DNA of 64,000 nt from Tyto alba (Eukaryota; Chordata; Aves; Strigiformes; Tytonidae): contig NW_024881272.1 in NCBI RefSeq assembly GCF_018691265.1, forward strand, positions 24,045,323-24,109,322, read 5' to 3'. The position numbers and the translations under genes were made by a program. The notes beneath the pieces are model-generated. The model made no database searches. It was not told the origin of the DNA and saw only the letters and a list, made by a program, of their open reading frames with translations. Below, one piece after another: positions 43,331 through 56,450 of this stretch. The stretch's first letter is position 1, and each line of letters begins with the position of its first letter.

Positions 43331-44780
43331 TGATCTCATGCCTGGCCCTTCCTCCCACCCAGACACACATCTGAGCAGTCTCAGCCTGCCCATGTCCCAG
43401 CAAGACCCTAATTCAGCCACAGCTGTGCAAATAAATTCACTGTCAAAACTCCTCTTAACTTCAGGAGGGGCAGGATGGACCCTGCACCCACCGACAGCCC
43501 TTCTCCAGGGTGCATTTGGACGCTGTGGCCCTGTTGGGCAGCGGGGAGGTGGCCCTGACACCACGCAGGATTAGTATGTGCCCTGGCTTAGGCTGCAATA
43601 GAAACACGTCGGTGTGCCTGACTCCGGAGTGTCAAAGTGCCAAGCGGTTTAGGCTTCACATTTCTCTGTGTTTGAACAAGAGCAGACTCTGCCTTGCTCC
43701 CAGGCTAGGGATTATCCTGGATAAAATGTTCTCGACTGCTGTGTGCTCTGCAGCTGGCGACACACTAGGTTAATGCTGTGGAGACCTGGGTCAAAGCTCT
43801 GGGTTTGGTCACAAGCAAAACAAAGCTACAGGTCTGGGTCCCTGGAGGGCTGAGAAATAGAGCTGGGACGTGCCCAAGCCAGCACCGGCCCAGGAGAGGG
43901 GACAAGCAGGGCCATAAACTGCCACGAAAGCAGCTCAAGGATGGGGGCTGCTGGCAGGAGCAGGGGGTCTGGGCTTGGGGTCAGGAGGCCGAGCAGAGCA
44001 TTCCAGCTGGAACCTGGGGGCTGCTGTGGAGACAAGGGGCTGGAGGACACAAGCCCAGCACCTTTCCCAGTCCGGGAAAAGTGTCCCTGCCCTTGAGCCG
44101 CAGGTCACGTCTGTTTGAACAGGGCTGCCTTCTCGTAGTGTCCCAGCGTTTCTGGCTGCACCGCAGGGTGACCGAGACCCAGGCTGGGTTATGCTGATGT
44201 ATGCAATCAGCTCCCAACGCTGAGACACACAAACAGCTCCCGATTAGTGCCTGAAAGGCAGAGACACGCAATGACATGGCAGGCAGCTACCAGGGAGTAC
44301 CTACACTCGGCTGATTTACCCCTCCAGCCCTGGGAAGGATGGCCTCAGGTCCTGCGGTGCTATCCCCTGGGGACTGGCCCAGCTCCCTGCGGGGCCAGTT
44401 CAAGCAGGAAAGCAGTGCTAAGCCTTTCCTCCCACAGCACTGTGGCCGGCAGAGCGGGGAAGCTGAGTATGACACTAAGGAAAACCTGCAAACACACTTC
44501 ATGGATGATTCACCACAGCCACGGTTGCCTCTCCACACAGACAAGAACGGACCAGTGTGATTCCGGCTGCTCCTGGGGAAACTGGGCATTCAGGGGGAAG
44601 GGGAAGGTGCCTCCAGCAGTGCTGGAAAACTGGCAAATGTTGGCACTGCCCCAAAATCAGACCCACTGACAGCCCCTGCATACATGAGGACAGGGAACAG
44701 CAAGACGGGGCCTCAGCAGATGTGCCATGCTGCAGCACTCAGCTGCCGGGGCAGCAGCGAGGTGGACACGTCTCACCCTC
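43331..44780. other. Unremarkable spacer
   Basis: GC-leaning with no splice-bounded frame, RNA gene or repeat family recognised. Confidence 0.45.
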
Positions 44781-45560
44781 CTTGGATTTAGCTAGAGATT
44801 AATAACCACCAAAGAGAGCTGCAGTTTTGCTATATTACACAAGGGTGGGTAACAGTATCCACCGATCACCCCCTTCTCTTTCCAGGGCCATGAACGATGG
44901 CTGCAATGCTCAGACGTGCCCCGCAGTCCCCCAGACATGCACCACTTTAATCTAACACCATGCCTTTCCCAAGCAAAGCCGGCACCCGGCTCACTGTTAA
45001 AACCTTCAAGCCCTTCTGAAGGGGGTATTTTCCCCCCTCGATTTCTATTTTTACACATGCACACGCTCGCCTCTCCCTCGCTCGCTGTTTAATTTCCGTG
45101 TGAGAGGGAAGCAGGTGCCCGTGCTCCCGTGAGCTCTCCCTTCTCTAGGTTTTTTTTCCCTTCTTGGATCCTGCCCCATTAGTTTAGTGCCCAGCCATCT
45201 GCGACGTCTCCTGTAATGCTGTCCCCCTTGTGTACCAGGGAGCTTTTCCATTAGCGCCTTTAATATTCTGACACCTTAGCACAGGCTGCTATTACATTCA
45301 AACACTGATCGCCCTGTGAAATTACATCGCAGGGCTTGCTAAAATGGAATTGTGTATAATCAGGCTCCTCCATGCACTGTCAGTCCCATCACAAATACAA
45401 CGTAAAGCAGGCTTATGGATGGGCTTAGCAGCTGCTACAAGTGTATTTTTTTTTAATAGATGAAGTATCCCTTATTTAAAGCATTTCCTTAAGAAAAAAA
45501 ACAAACCAACAGTGAAAGACAAATCAACAGCTGCTGTACAATGTTAACCATACCACCAGT
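44781..45560. promoter_or_regulatory. Candidate regulatory region
   Basis: The best part is 45240-45450: CCTTTAATATTCTGACACC near 45258, a GCCCTG/CAGGGC 6-bp-arm inverted repeat around TGAAATTACATCG at about 45312-45336, and GTATAATCAGG near 45354. T and A runs lie at about 45447 and 45494. Confidence 0.45.
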
Positions 45561-45720
45561 CTCTTAAAAACATGTTATTTACTAAGGTAGCTATCTGTTT
45601 ATCTATAACTATATGAAACAGAGAAGGAGGGTGAGATAAAGATAGTTAAACAGACAGCCAAGGAGATATCTGCCACTGGGAAATAATAGCTAAATAAAAA
45701 GTACCATTATTTACTCCAGG
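45561..45720. promoter_or_regulatory. GATA-site cluster
   Basis: Six GATA/TATC cores lie within 79 bp: 45592-45595, 45600-45603, 45635-45638, 45641-45644, and the overlapping pair in GATATC at 45665-45670. The left pair (CTATCTGTTTATCT) and the right pair (AGATAAAGATAG) are near-complementary, differing by a 2-nt gap. AAATAATAGCTAAAT follows near 45681. A GATA-responsive enhancer is plausible. Confidence 0.48.
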
Positions 45721-48700
45721 GGGGGAGGAGGGAGAGCCAGTGCTTTCCTCCCAGTGCCGCACAGCCAGCACCACCTAGCGCGGAGCTGCCGCGGGAGCTT
45801 CTGGTTCATAAGGGCAGCCCATGCCAGGCCACACGTGCCCCAGCTCCCCAGCCCACGCGCCTCCCCACAACCGTGCCAGATAAACCTGGGGGAAAACGCC
45901 CAGCCCAGGACCCAAGTACCGCACCTCTGCAGGGAGACTGCGATGCAGGGAAGGCAGGAGAGGGCCGGGGAGCCGTGTTGCTGCTGGGGACTGGCTTGGT
46001 GGGGCAGCCCCCCGCCCTCCTCGCAGCTGAGACAGGCTCAAATTAAGGCAAAATTGGACTCGGCAGAGGGTCTGGGTGCGTTCCTGCAGGGGAGCCCCAT
46101 TTCTGCATGGCTGGCACACAAGGAATCAACTCCCCAGCTTTTTTTTTTTTTTTTTAATTCCATCCAAGGAAGCGATGGATTAGGACAAAGGTATTTCAGG
46201 GGGATGCAGGAAGCGGCAGGGACATAGATGATGTGTCAGAGAAATGAGCTCCCGAGCTCCCCGGCTCGGAGTTCAAAATGCTGCTTCTTACCATGCCCTA
46301 AAGGTTATTCTGTCTGTCTGCTGTGAAATGCAACGGCACATCGCCTGAAGGGAGATTTCCAGAGGCGCTGTGACCCTTCCGCTATCTCCTCTGAGAAGCC
46401 TCCACAGGAATGATGAGATTGTAGCTCATTTCCACACACCTTGAAAGAGCCAGGCTGGATCAAACGTGCTGGAAGCAGAAGCAGCACATCCCTGGGACTC
46501 ATCCTCAGCTCCTGGCAGGGAGCGTGCTCTTGCCATAACGGGCTGGGAAACCAATCCCACTCCACCAAAACACCAATGTTCTGACACTGCCCTTCATCCT
46601 AAACCAGGATGGAAAAGCCAAAATATTGTCTTGTTTCACTGTGTGGGAACAGTTCTGCTTGGGAAGCACAAAGTAAAACCCAGTGACAGAACTGCTGCCC
46701 TTTGGAAAGGAGCAATCTATTCCTGAGCGAAACACTGACATGGTATTTTGATTCCAGTTTTTCCAGTGCAAAACAAAGTCATTTGTCCAGAGCAGACACA
46801 CCTCTCCTTTGCACCACACACAGCAGGACTCAGCACACAGTGCTCTGGACATTTTTGGAAGGGACACATCTGGTGATGGTTTGGCTGCTGTGCACAAATA
46901 TGTCAGACAGTGGGAGGATGGGACCACAGAGGGCAGAGACCCACGGACAGGTTACCAAGAGAAAAGTGTAGGGGAGGTGCTGTATGACCGTATGTCTGTT
47001 CACACTGCAGGTGCGAGACAAGTCAGTTCAACTCTTTGGTTTTCACTACCTGGCATTGTCATAGAACCAGTTCATGTCTCAGTTTCATAATCTGTTCTTA
47101 AAACCTGGGCGCTGGGAGATGGGAAAGAAATCAAAGGGCAATCCTGCAGGTCCTTCTCACCACTTCTATGCACTTGCCTACACTTCTTATCACATACATC
47201 TCTCCTGCTCACATCCTACAACTTCCACACTCATGTTTACCATGTCTTCCTGGGACAGATACTTGACCTTCTCCAAAACTCACCTCTGGCACGATGCAGA
47301 GAAACTAGCCCATACAGGACAGACCAGAGGGTCATGAAAACATGTGTCCTGCTCCCTCTTACCTCCTCTTTCCAGACAGCAGACCCTCAAGACCAAAACC
47401 CAATCTTCTGTATTTGGCACAGCACCAACCCAGCAGGGCTGTCAGGGCCCCTGAGTGTTACTGCTCTGCAAGAATCAAATAAAATAGTTTCTCAGTACTC
47501 CCACAAGATGCAAAGCTGCTCAGAGGAGAGGCAGATGGAAGAGCAAGAGAAAGGCAAGAGAATACAATGCACGCAGCATCAGGGAAAAGATCAATAAAGA
47601 TTACAAGGGCAGCGGCCATGTCCCTTGACCGTGTCGGAGGCTCTCATGGCTGCAGTGAGGGAACACCAAGGAAAGTTAACAAGGCGCTGCTGCGCCAGTG
47701 CCTGGGGATGATACCTGTCTAATCAAAGGTAGAGTTTACACTGGATCATCTAAGCAGCAGCTCTTCCTCATGATTGTTGACTCAGGTCAGCGTTAAGACT
47801 GAGGAGGTTAAAGCAGAAGCGCCTCTAAGAGCTCTGATGGATGCAAACACCAGGCAAGCAGGCAACGCATCCAGGCCCAGCCGGCACAGCCTACCGGGGT
47901 GGCAGGCAGCAAAATTAAGGCTCCCCAGTTTCAATGGAAGAGCAAACAGAAGGAGATGGCCCGAGGGGCTGGGCAGCACGCCACGAGAGAATTGATTTGG
48001 AGAGAGGTCAGGAAAGCAGCGAATCAAGGAAGGACATGGCAAGGTCCTGACAAAAGGTTATTAAGGGAGGCGTGAGGGGGATGAACTGCAGCAGCTACAG
48101 CTAGGCAGGAGTGCTGGGCAGGACTGGCTGTCTAGACTGGGAAGTGGGGGCCAGCACTGTGTTATGGTGCTGAGAAGGTGACAGAGAAGATCATGATACA
48201 GTTGATAGAAATGAAGGGCTTCAGGTCCCCAGGGCCTCAACTCACTTCTCCCAGGGGAGCGAAAGGCACCTCCATGGCTCTGGTGCCACCAGGCTCACTG
48301 ACTGCCAGCAAGACTGGGCTCCCTTAAGGACACAGGCAGCGACAGCCAGCCAGGGGCTCCTTACCAGGCAAGCTGGGACACCCTGGTTATGGCTTTTAGC
48401 CCTGCCTGCAGTTCTGCCTGCAGTAAGGTGCTGGGGAGGGCTGTGACACCCGGCCACATGGACGCCTCTGGGCCCTGTTCCCTGAAGATGGAGCCATCAC
48501 TGCCTGGCTGCTGCCAGTGCTGGATCCAGCGGCTCGGCTGGCCCTTCCCTGCCCGTGTGCCTGGGAAACTGTGCTAACAGAGTTATTACTGAGCATGGGT
48601 AGCAGAGGGATGGCCCCCACACAGCCACAGCGCAAGGACAGAGCTGTGGAGTCATGTAATGCTCATCCCACTCCTCTCAGCATCCTTCAGCTGCCCCGTG

Positions 48701-49440
48701 AACCTGTCCCTAACCTACGTGTGCTGTCTCAGCTCTGGCTATGGCTGGTGGAAACAAGACGAGCGAGTGAGAGCAAATGCTGCCCAGAGAAGAGCTGGTC
48801 TGCAGCAGAGAGCTGGGTGGTTGAGATGTGATGAGGAGGTTCATGGCCTGTCTAGAAAGCGCTTGGCCGTGGACTGCCTGGCTCTCCCAGCCACAGAGCC
48901 GTGCCAGGCAGCCCACCCACCACCTCCTGCCAACATGCCAGCAAAGAGCGAGTGGCTGGTATGGAACAAGGTGTCCCAATTAGCTCTCCACTGATCTAAT
49001 TAGATCTTGCTAGGGAGGACTGGAGCTGGAAAAATGACACCGCTGCCTCCTTGACCAGACACTCAACCTTTCCCGCCTGCAGCATTTTATTTTTCAGATT
49101 TTTAACTTGCAGTACCTTTTTTGTCCGGCTCAGCAGAACTTACTCTGCCTTGAGTCCTGCCACAGCTCCTCACCAGCAAAGACCAATTATGTGTGTACAT
49201 AAACAGGCATTCAGCGACCACGCACAGTATCCAAGCTCTCTGCTCCTGTGTCGGGGAACAGCTCGCTAGGGTTGCAAATCAGAGGCATAAGGAAGGAAAT
49301 AAGGGGCACCAGAAGGCAGAGCCAATCTGGAGGACATGGCAGAGCACATCAGGTCCCTCTTACTCCCCCTGTGAGCAATAGCGAGCTGTGCGAGCATGCC
49401 TGCCCTCCCTGCTGCCGCCCTGCACCACCCCAGAGAGCTG
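45721..49440. other. Unremarkable 3.7-kb spacer
   Basis: Moderate composition with a 17-T run at 46139-46155. No splice-bounded exon, RNA gene or repeat family recognised, and no dense homeodomain cluster. Confidence 0.45.
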
Positions 49441-49640
49441 GCAAACGAGCTTCAAACCAGCCCGCTCCTTGTAATCGGAGTCAGTCAGTGTGTGTGTTAC
49501 GCTTGAGTTGATGGCTGGTGTTAAATTCAATGCCTTGAGTATTGATTTCCTCGCACATCCCGGACTTTGTTAAAGGGTTAGCCGTGAACCGAGATCAAAG
49601 GGAGGTTAACTCGTTTCTTGTAAGTGGTAAAGCAGACCTC
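49441..49640. promoter_or_regulatory. Candidate element with TCF/LEF site
   Basis: AGATCAAAGGG at 49592-49602 matches the extended TCF/LEF consensus, next to GGTTAAC. GGACTTTGTTAAAGGGTTAG lies just before it near 49562, and GTGTTAAATTCAATG near 49518. A Wnt-responsive enhancer is a reasonable hypothesis. Confidence 0.45.
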
Positions 49641-52600
49641 TAGCAAAACCGGGCGCCGGGCCTCCTCCGCAGAGGATGCTCCGTGCATGTTGTTAGCTAC
49701 CCCGGTCGCCTCAAAAGCCAGATAAAGCCATGAAGCTGCCTCAAAGCAGAGAGAAAAAATGATCCAGACAACTTCCCACAGACCCCCAAGCTATTATGAG
49801 TGCACACCAGGGATGGGAGGCATGGGCCAGCGTGCTCCTCCTCCCCAACCCATCCCTGCACTGTGGGGAGCTGCTCCTCTCACTTGGCCACAGGAAAAGG
49901 GGGGGGAAGCAAGTCTTTGCCAGCTGCACCCCAAAGAGGCTACCACCGAGGGGCTCGAGGAGGGGCAAGAGCCGTCCACAGTAAAACAAGGGTGTCCTAG
50001 AGCTGCAGGTGGGAGAGGGGGAAGGCAGAGGGCTGCTCCCTGAAGAACCACCCGGCTGGGACACGGCACCCTCCCCGCCACGGCCAGGTGGAGAGGACAC
50101 CTTCACTTGAGCCAACACCCCCACCAGCACCACCTCAACCTGTGTGGCAACTGCTTGCTCCATTTTACTTTACACCCTTCTTGGCTCTCCCTGTCCCTCA
50201 TGAAGCAATTTTGGCACTGACAGAACACAGACCAGCGGGTTTTGCCAAGGCAGTAAGAGTTAAGTGCACAAATAAGATGATGCTAACAGGGTTTTGGCTT
50301 TACCTTTGTAGTTTTTAAGGGATGGAGGCAGGGAAAGAGGTGTAGGAGACAATCTGGAATTATTATCAGTAGTATTAATGAATGCCCAGAGGCACTGAGC
50401 AAGAAGCATCCATTTCAGACGAACATCTGTCAGCAATAAGAGGTAAAATTTCAAAAGTAGCTAAGGTACTTCAGAGCCTAGATTACACCAGCTTCTTGGG
50501 AGGCTTAAGCACCCAAGTAATTTCTAACAACAGGATCCCGGGCTCCTAAGTCATCTGGACACCAACGCTATTTCTCAACCCCTTTCCTCTACCCCAAGAA
50601 CTACTTACAGCACAGTCTAGCTTTCCAGCAGCCACGCTGTTCTTCAACCAGATTAATCTGGTTTCAGTGACACTGTATCTTCCACCCCGGGGTGACACCA
50701 TGACCAGTACCCACCTCTCTCAGGAGCCAGGCAGTCTCAGCTGCAGAAAATACAGTATACTCTGCCCTGCCACCCCTAAAACTCCCCACCCCAAGGCAAC
50801 CCAGCAATGCCGGTGGTGTAATTCCTCCTGTTCTGCAGCACTGGTAGGGAAGAGCTCCCCATCACAGCCCACCTTGGGGGGTGAAACCCTTAGTGGGAGC
50901 TTTATTCATGAGCACCTATAGTCACGTTTGACTATGAGGTTCTCCCTAGGGTGCTAAACAGATACTCCCCCACACCTCCTCCCCTCTCCCAAACTCCTGC
51001 CACCCAGCACTCCTCCATCAGACAATTTGTTTTTAAGTGAAAGGCTTATACCAAAGTGCTTAGGGAATATCTGCTCAGTACCCAGCATACCAAGTGCTGA
51101 AGATTTCACTTAAACTCTCAGCATCTGTGTATCTCAACTAAATTAAGCTATTTGCTATAAAAGAGCACAATGACAGTAATGGAATAATAACAGCATTAAT
51201 AAAACACAACAATCCTCGAATGAGACGCGGACGCATCAGCTAGCTTCAACCAAGAGAAGAAGGCTATTTTAAAGTCACACACAAAAACCATCTGGGGGTG
51301 GAGAAAACCAACAAAAGCTTTGAAACTCAGAGGTCAGACTGAAATTATGTTTTTAACCTCAAAAGAAAGATGCTTGCCAGAGCCTTCCCAGCCAGAGTGC
51401 TCCCACACCAGTTGGAAATGAATTTCCACAGCTCCCAGCAAAACAAGGGCTTACAATGGGCATGCTGGCTCCACAAAAGGGGGGGTGAAAGCACTCTTAG
51501 GGGGAAGGACACAGAATCGAAAGCCTAAGATAGAAATGACCCCTCCAGCAACAGCAAGGTTTGTAACCCAGCTCCTGGGGCAGAAGCATTGGAGCAGGGG
51601 GTGATGCTGTGTCGAACACGGGAATGTCGAGCTAGCGGTGCAGGGCCAGATGCTGGCGCATCATTATGCAAACATCCAGGTGTCTCAAGCTCACCACACT
51701 GCCACTCCCCTCTTGGTTGGAAAAGTCTCCTTCACTCCATCCACAGAGTGGATGGGTGGAGGGGAGACTGGGAGGGCGGGTGGCAGTTGTTTCCCTGGAA
51801 GGAGGGGAGGTGGTGGAAAAGGAGACCCCCATATTAGCCACCAGCTTCTTGTTCACCACCATGCTGAGAAGGACCAGTGGCAGGTTTGTGCCAGCAGCAG
51901 GTAAGGTCTCTGCACTTCTCCTGCAGGCACGTTATCCTAGCCCAAGCCTTGTCCTAGCCCCATAGGCAGAGAGAGCAGGGTTCCTTCCCCGCCCACGCTC
52001 CGGTTTAGCTGCCTGCCTCTGCGGAGGGCAGATGATAGCTGCTGCTCTCCTTGCCCCAGCTGCCCAGAGCCCACGTGCAGATCTTCCCGAGGATAACGCG
52101 GCAGAGACAGATGTCACCTCTTCTCACTGCCATGGAAGGAAACACGACCCGGGTCGCAGTCCTGAAGGTAAGCTCACTGCTGCCTACCTGCCCTCCATGG
52201 CACAGCCCAAGCCAAATGCAGGCAGCTGAGCAATCCCTGACTCCAAAAAAGGAAGAATTAGGCAGAAGGTGGGGAGCAGCTGGCTGGCTTTCCCACAGCA
52301 CAATGGATACTTTCTGGGTCCACTTGCCTTTCAGAAAGGAGCCAAGAGGGGCTGGCAGGCCAGTGGTATCCATAGTGCCCAGGTTCATGTGCTTCAAGAC
52401 GGCTGGAAGCCTTCTGGGTACAGGTCCATAGCACAAGCCCTCCTGCTTGTTCCCTGAGCACACAGTTTCAACCTGACTGACCTATCTCCTCCAGTTGATC
52501 CACAAGACAGCGCTCCTGACTTGTACCTTTCTAAATTCCTATGGAGAAAAAGCCAAAGCAGCAGTTGTCCCAGACTTAAACAGGCTGCAAGTTTCTTTGT
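49641..52600. other. Unremarkable spacer with one weak exon candidate
   Basis: AT-leaning patches at 50260-50480 and 51020-51240 have few clustered motifs. A 9-G run is near 51479. The only splice-bounded segment worth recording is at 52060-52167. Confidence 0.4.
52060..52167 (+). other. Weak candidate exon
   Basis: A CT-rich tract ending CCCCAG precedes 52060 and CTGAAG|GTAAGC follows 52167. The 108-nt segment is exactly 36 codons and open in phase 0, but other frames and the minus strand are also open and the translation is not family-like. A chance pairing or a non-coding RNA exon is as likely as a coding exon. Confidence 0.15.
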
Positions 52601-52870
52601 TTTCATTATAATTTCCAATCCTGATGCCTTTTTATTTTTTTTTAGCCATTTCTGCTCTGCCCCCCGGAGGTGCTGCTGTGATTGAATGAAACACGACCCC
52701 AGGCTCCAATAAGTGTATTTCAATTACATCTGTCACCATGTAACAATGTAATGATATATCATGTGATATTAAATCCATGGTAATCATATCAGCGATTTTT
52801 TTAATAGTGCACTAATCACATTATTACATCTCAATAATTAACAACAGAAGGCCTAAAAAACCTGGATACA
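52601..52870. promoter_or_regulatory. AT-rich candidate regulatory element
   Basis: Contains the 12-bp palindrome ATGATATATCAT at 52751-52762, TGGTAATCATATC near 52779, GCACTAATCACATTATTAC near 52809, and two ATTACATCT words exactly 100 bp apart (52723 and 52823). TCAATAATTAAC closes it near 52831-52842. Confidence 0.5.
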
Positions 52871-55850
52871 AAGCAGAAAACTCAGAGGGTTCCCAGCTCC
52901 TGCCCAGGAGAGGCCCAGAGGAGAGCAGGATGGTGAGGTGCTGCTGGGTGGGCATGGCATGACAAGGAGCAAAGACACAGGAGTCTGGCACCAGCACCTC
53001 TGTGCAGAGCAGCCAGGTGAGACCAGATTCTTGCCCAGTCCCACACTAAAGGAGAAGCCAGTATTTTGGAGCTGGGAAGGGACACTTGCTACATCCCATC
53101 CCAATGCCCAGCATTGCTCCCTTCTCCTCTGGTGCTCCTGCATTGTCACTTTTCCTCCAGCAAACCAACTCCTCTGCTCTGGAAAGTGCCTTGCAACGGT
53201 GCCATCCTGCTGCAGAGAAGAGGGACGGAGAGTGTCTTGTAACAGGTCCTTACCAGTCTGCTGGAAGAATTACATTATTTCCCTTCTGCCCTTGCACAAG
53301 CTAGAGATGAAGCTAAGAGAGCACCCACCTCATAAAGCCACTGCAAGGCTTAAGTCACCTGATTTATGCATCAAAACAAATCTGTCAGCTTAAAACTGAA
53401 AACCACTGAGAATCGTTTGGAGGGACAGGGGTCCTCTGGGTTGCCACCTCCACCCGCATGACTGGAGCAAACTGGGGCTGGACTCCAATGCGCTGACTGA
53501 CATACACATCCCCCTGTGCAGAAGGGAGTTACCCAGTTTTCTGCAAGCAGGCAGCTCCCCCCAGCTTCCAGCTGCATTTTACTCCTCACAGGATGAGGGT
53601 TAAGATGGGCACAGGCGGCAGGGAGCCACAGGCGGCAGCAGGCTGGTGCAGAGTGCTGGGGCGTGGAGAGTCCCGTGCCACACTGTCCCCAGCTGTGACA
53701 GAGCTTTCTTCCAGTTGCAGCCTGGTCAATCTAGCAGTTTCCACATCACAAGCTGATCTGAAGAGAGCCTCATTACCTGCCTTAAAGTTCCAGCCAAGCA
53801 CTTAGCTCTTAAAGACAGGATTTAAGAAATATTTGACTGATCATTTCTCTCCTCATTTAGTTTGGCTGCTCTGAACCAATTCAACCTGTGAAGTTGAAAA
53901 AGTGAGAATGGGAGGAAATGTGCGTGCAGGCAGCCACACCATGCACTGCACACACTGTCCCAGCTCCCCCACCAGCTCTTCCCAAAGGGCCTAATCCTGG
54001 CTCAGCCTGATCCACACAGACCCTCCTGTGCCAGGAGCGGCCACAGAGCATTTCCCAACACCAAAAGGGAACCACCTCTTCCTTCCCCCTGTGGGTCAGG
54101 CATTTGGGGGGATCATTAACTCCCTGGCATCCAGACAGTACCTTTATGTATGCCTGGAAGTGCCAAGTGTAGCATCCCAGACCTGTGAGCAAGGGATGGA
54201 GAGAGGGATGAGCCAGCCAGGATTGACAGCACCACCATCTCCATACCTTCAGCTGACCCAGGACAGGACACTCCTGTGTCCTCCATCTCCTTGAACACGT
54301 TCTTCCTATTCCACTTTCCAGCTCTGCCGTCCCCTGAGCTGTGACACACTGTGGCTGGGCTGCCTGCCCTCCTGCTGCCTGCCCAGCAAAGGTGCTGCCC
54401 ACCATACTCTTTAACACCCAGAGGTGCCCTGCTCCCTTCACTCTGGGGACCAGAGACTGCAGAGGGGCCATGTGGAGCGGGGGGGGGGGGGGCTCAGTGA
54501 GAAGAAGAGGCTCCCAGGGCCAAATGGGAGTGTTCAGCAGCAAGCAAAGAGACCATTTAGGGATGATCCTGCCACGGGGCAGGCCAGATGGACAGACACC
54601 TCGCTGGCCAAGGTAGTGCAGTTGGACTTTCTCTCCTTCCCCCATCCCTTCTTCTTTTTTTTTTTTTTTTTTTTCTTTTAATTTTGTCTCAGAAGCCACG
54701 ATCCTTTAAAGATGTGCACGTCTCATTAGCTCTACCTTGACAATCATTACCATTCCTGCAAAGGCAGGAGGAGAGCTCAGCCTGAGAGTGGGGGAGTCCA
54801 TTACCTTGCAGTTAAAGGGACATTTACAACTCTGGGCTGCCCATGGTCTGACTCCCCCTTCAAAGCAGGGTCCCTCCCACACACCACTGCTCCCCCTCCT
54901 CTGCTGAGCAAAAATCCAGGCTCAACCTTGTGGCGGCGGGTGATCCTGCACCCAGTGCCAGACACTCGGTCAGTGGGCCAAGTCCATGCTCACAGCCCCT
55001 GGGGTGAGGGTCACTGAAGCACCCAAACCTGCCCAACACATTGCACATGGCCTTCACGCAACCACATCTCGCTTCAGCGAACACATGCTGGACCACAAGA
55101 CCCAAACCTAGCCATGACAGCAAGCAGCGAGCCCAAAATGTCCACAGCAGAAGCCACAACACAGGCTGGGGTAAGACCACCACGAGGACTCTAGCACAAG
55201 GGCACGGTCCCCATGTATGAATGCCTGGTGGTACAACTGCAACAGGGCAGTGAGCTCTGTGCTCATGAACCAACTTCAAAGTCCAACGTACTCTACACCC
55301 AGGAGTCTGTCCCTAGCTTTTCTGGCTCTCTAGGGTGCAACATGGACCATCACACACCCAAGGGTGGGGATGAGGAAGGCTTCAAGTGGGTGAGCATGCA
55401 GTGGGGATATCCCAGGAAAGAACCCTACTCAGTAAAGATGCTGGTCCAGACAGTCCTGCTTTTCCCCATAACTGGGGGCTGTTGCTTTGGCTGGCTGTCC
55501 CCAGAGCCAGCTTTGCCTCCTGCTCCCAGCTTGATAACAGCAAACCTGACCCACACTGTACAAGGGCAGGACCCCTCATTCAGGAGATTTCAGGGCAAAG
55601 ACCCCAAAGCAACTTTTGATGAAATACCCCTTGCTTTTTTCTACCCCCACGGGGCTTTGAAGCCCAGTGCCATCCTCAAGAGGCAAACACAGCAGGGTGC
55701 AGCCCTACAGAGGTGATCCTGCCTCTTTGTGCCTTGCAGGACGGGAGCTCTGCTGCAGCCACACTAACTCCTTGCTGCTCTCCGCAAAGCCAAGGCAGGA
55801 GACAATAATGCATGGTCGTGGCTCTGAGCCATGCGCCAAGGAAGGATCCT
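52871..55850. other. Unremarkable spacer
   Basis: Contains a 14-G run at 54479-54492 and a 20-T run at 54655-54674 (with short interruptions beyond). Frames are open on both strands; no exon or repeat family recognised. Confidence 0.45.
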
Positions 55851-56450
55851 ACCTCCACACAAGGCTGTCCAAGAACTTGACAGGACTCCGTTTGAAAAAG
55901 ATGTTGAAAGAAATGATCTCTTTAAGTGCAATGGGAGATATTTGTCTCTGATTTACCCTTGGCTTTTTGCTCTGGTTCAGGTAGGAGCGGTGTGGGATGG
56001 CTGGCAGATCTGAGAGCATGGCACGCCCCAGCGGGCAAAGCGAGCAGTGCGGAGGAAGGCGCGAGTCAGTTTGGAGTGCTCCCCATTTATCAAACTCATG
56101 CAGCCCGCCAGCAGAGCGAGTCTTTCTATCATTACAGCTCTCAAAATCCGATTCATACCACTAATCCTGCCTTCATTCTCCCAGATTAATAACATCTCTT
56201 TCAACCTTCACAGTGTGATAAATAGACAAAGAGAGAACAAAAGGAGAAACAGAAGTGAGAGAAAGAGCCAGAGCAACTCCACATAATAAAGAGAACCAAG
56301 AAAGGGGAAAGGAAAAAAAAAGGGAAAAGAAAAGGGAAAGAAAGGAGCCGGCACACTTGACTCTGCCATTTACTTTAGCAGATTCTCCCCAAGAGCTCCC
56401 TGCGATCTTTAAAGAATGTAAAACATTGCTCAAAGGAAGGGCTCGTTAGC
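55851..56450. other. AT-leaning and purine-rich stretch
   Basis: The left half is AT-leaning with CCAGATTAATAACATC near 56181; the right half (56220-56350) is strongly purine-rich. A minor element may lie at 56130-56230. No exon recognised. Confidence 0.35.

Noticed and set aside
51769..51898. Segment between a CCACAG acceptor and CAGCAG|GTAAGG donor, plus strand
   Set aside because: Acceptor tract is interrupted and the translation is not family-like. It would sit only about 160 bp before the other weak candidate at 52060, which is not enough to support either.
55740..55975. CCTTGCAG acceptor and TTCAG|GTAGGA donor with partly open frames
   Set aside because: No frame is open through the whole segment, so it is at best non-coding, with no further support.
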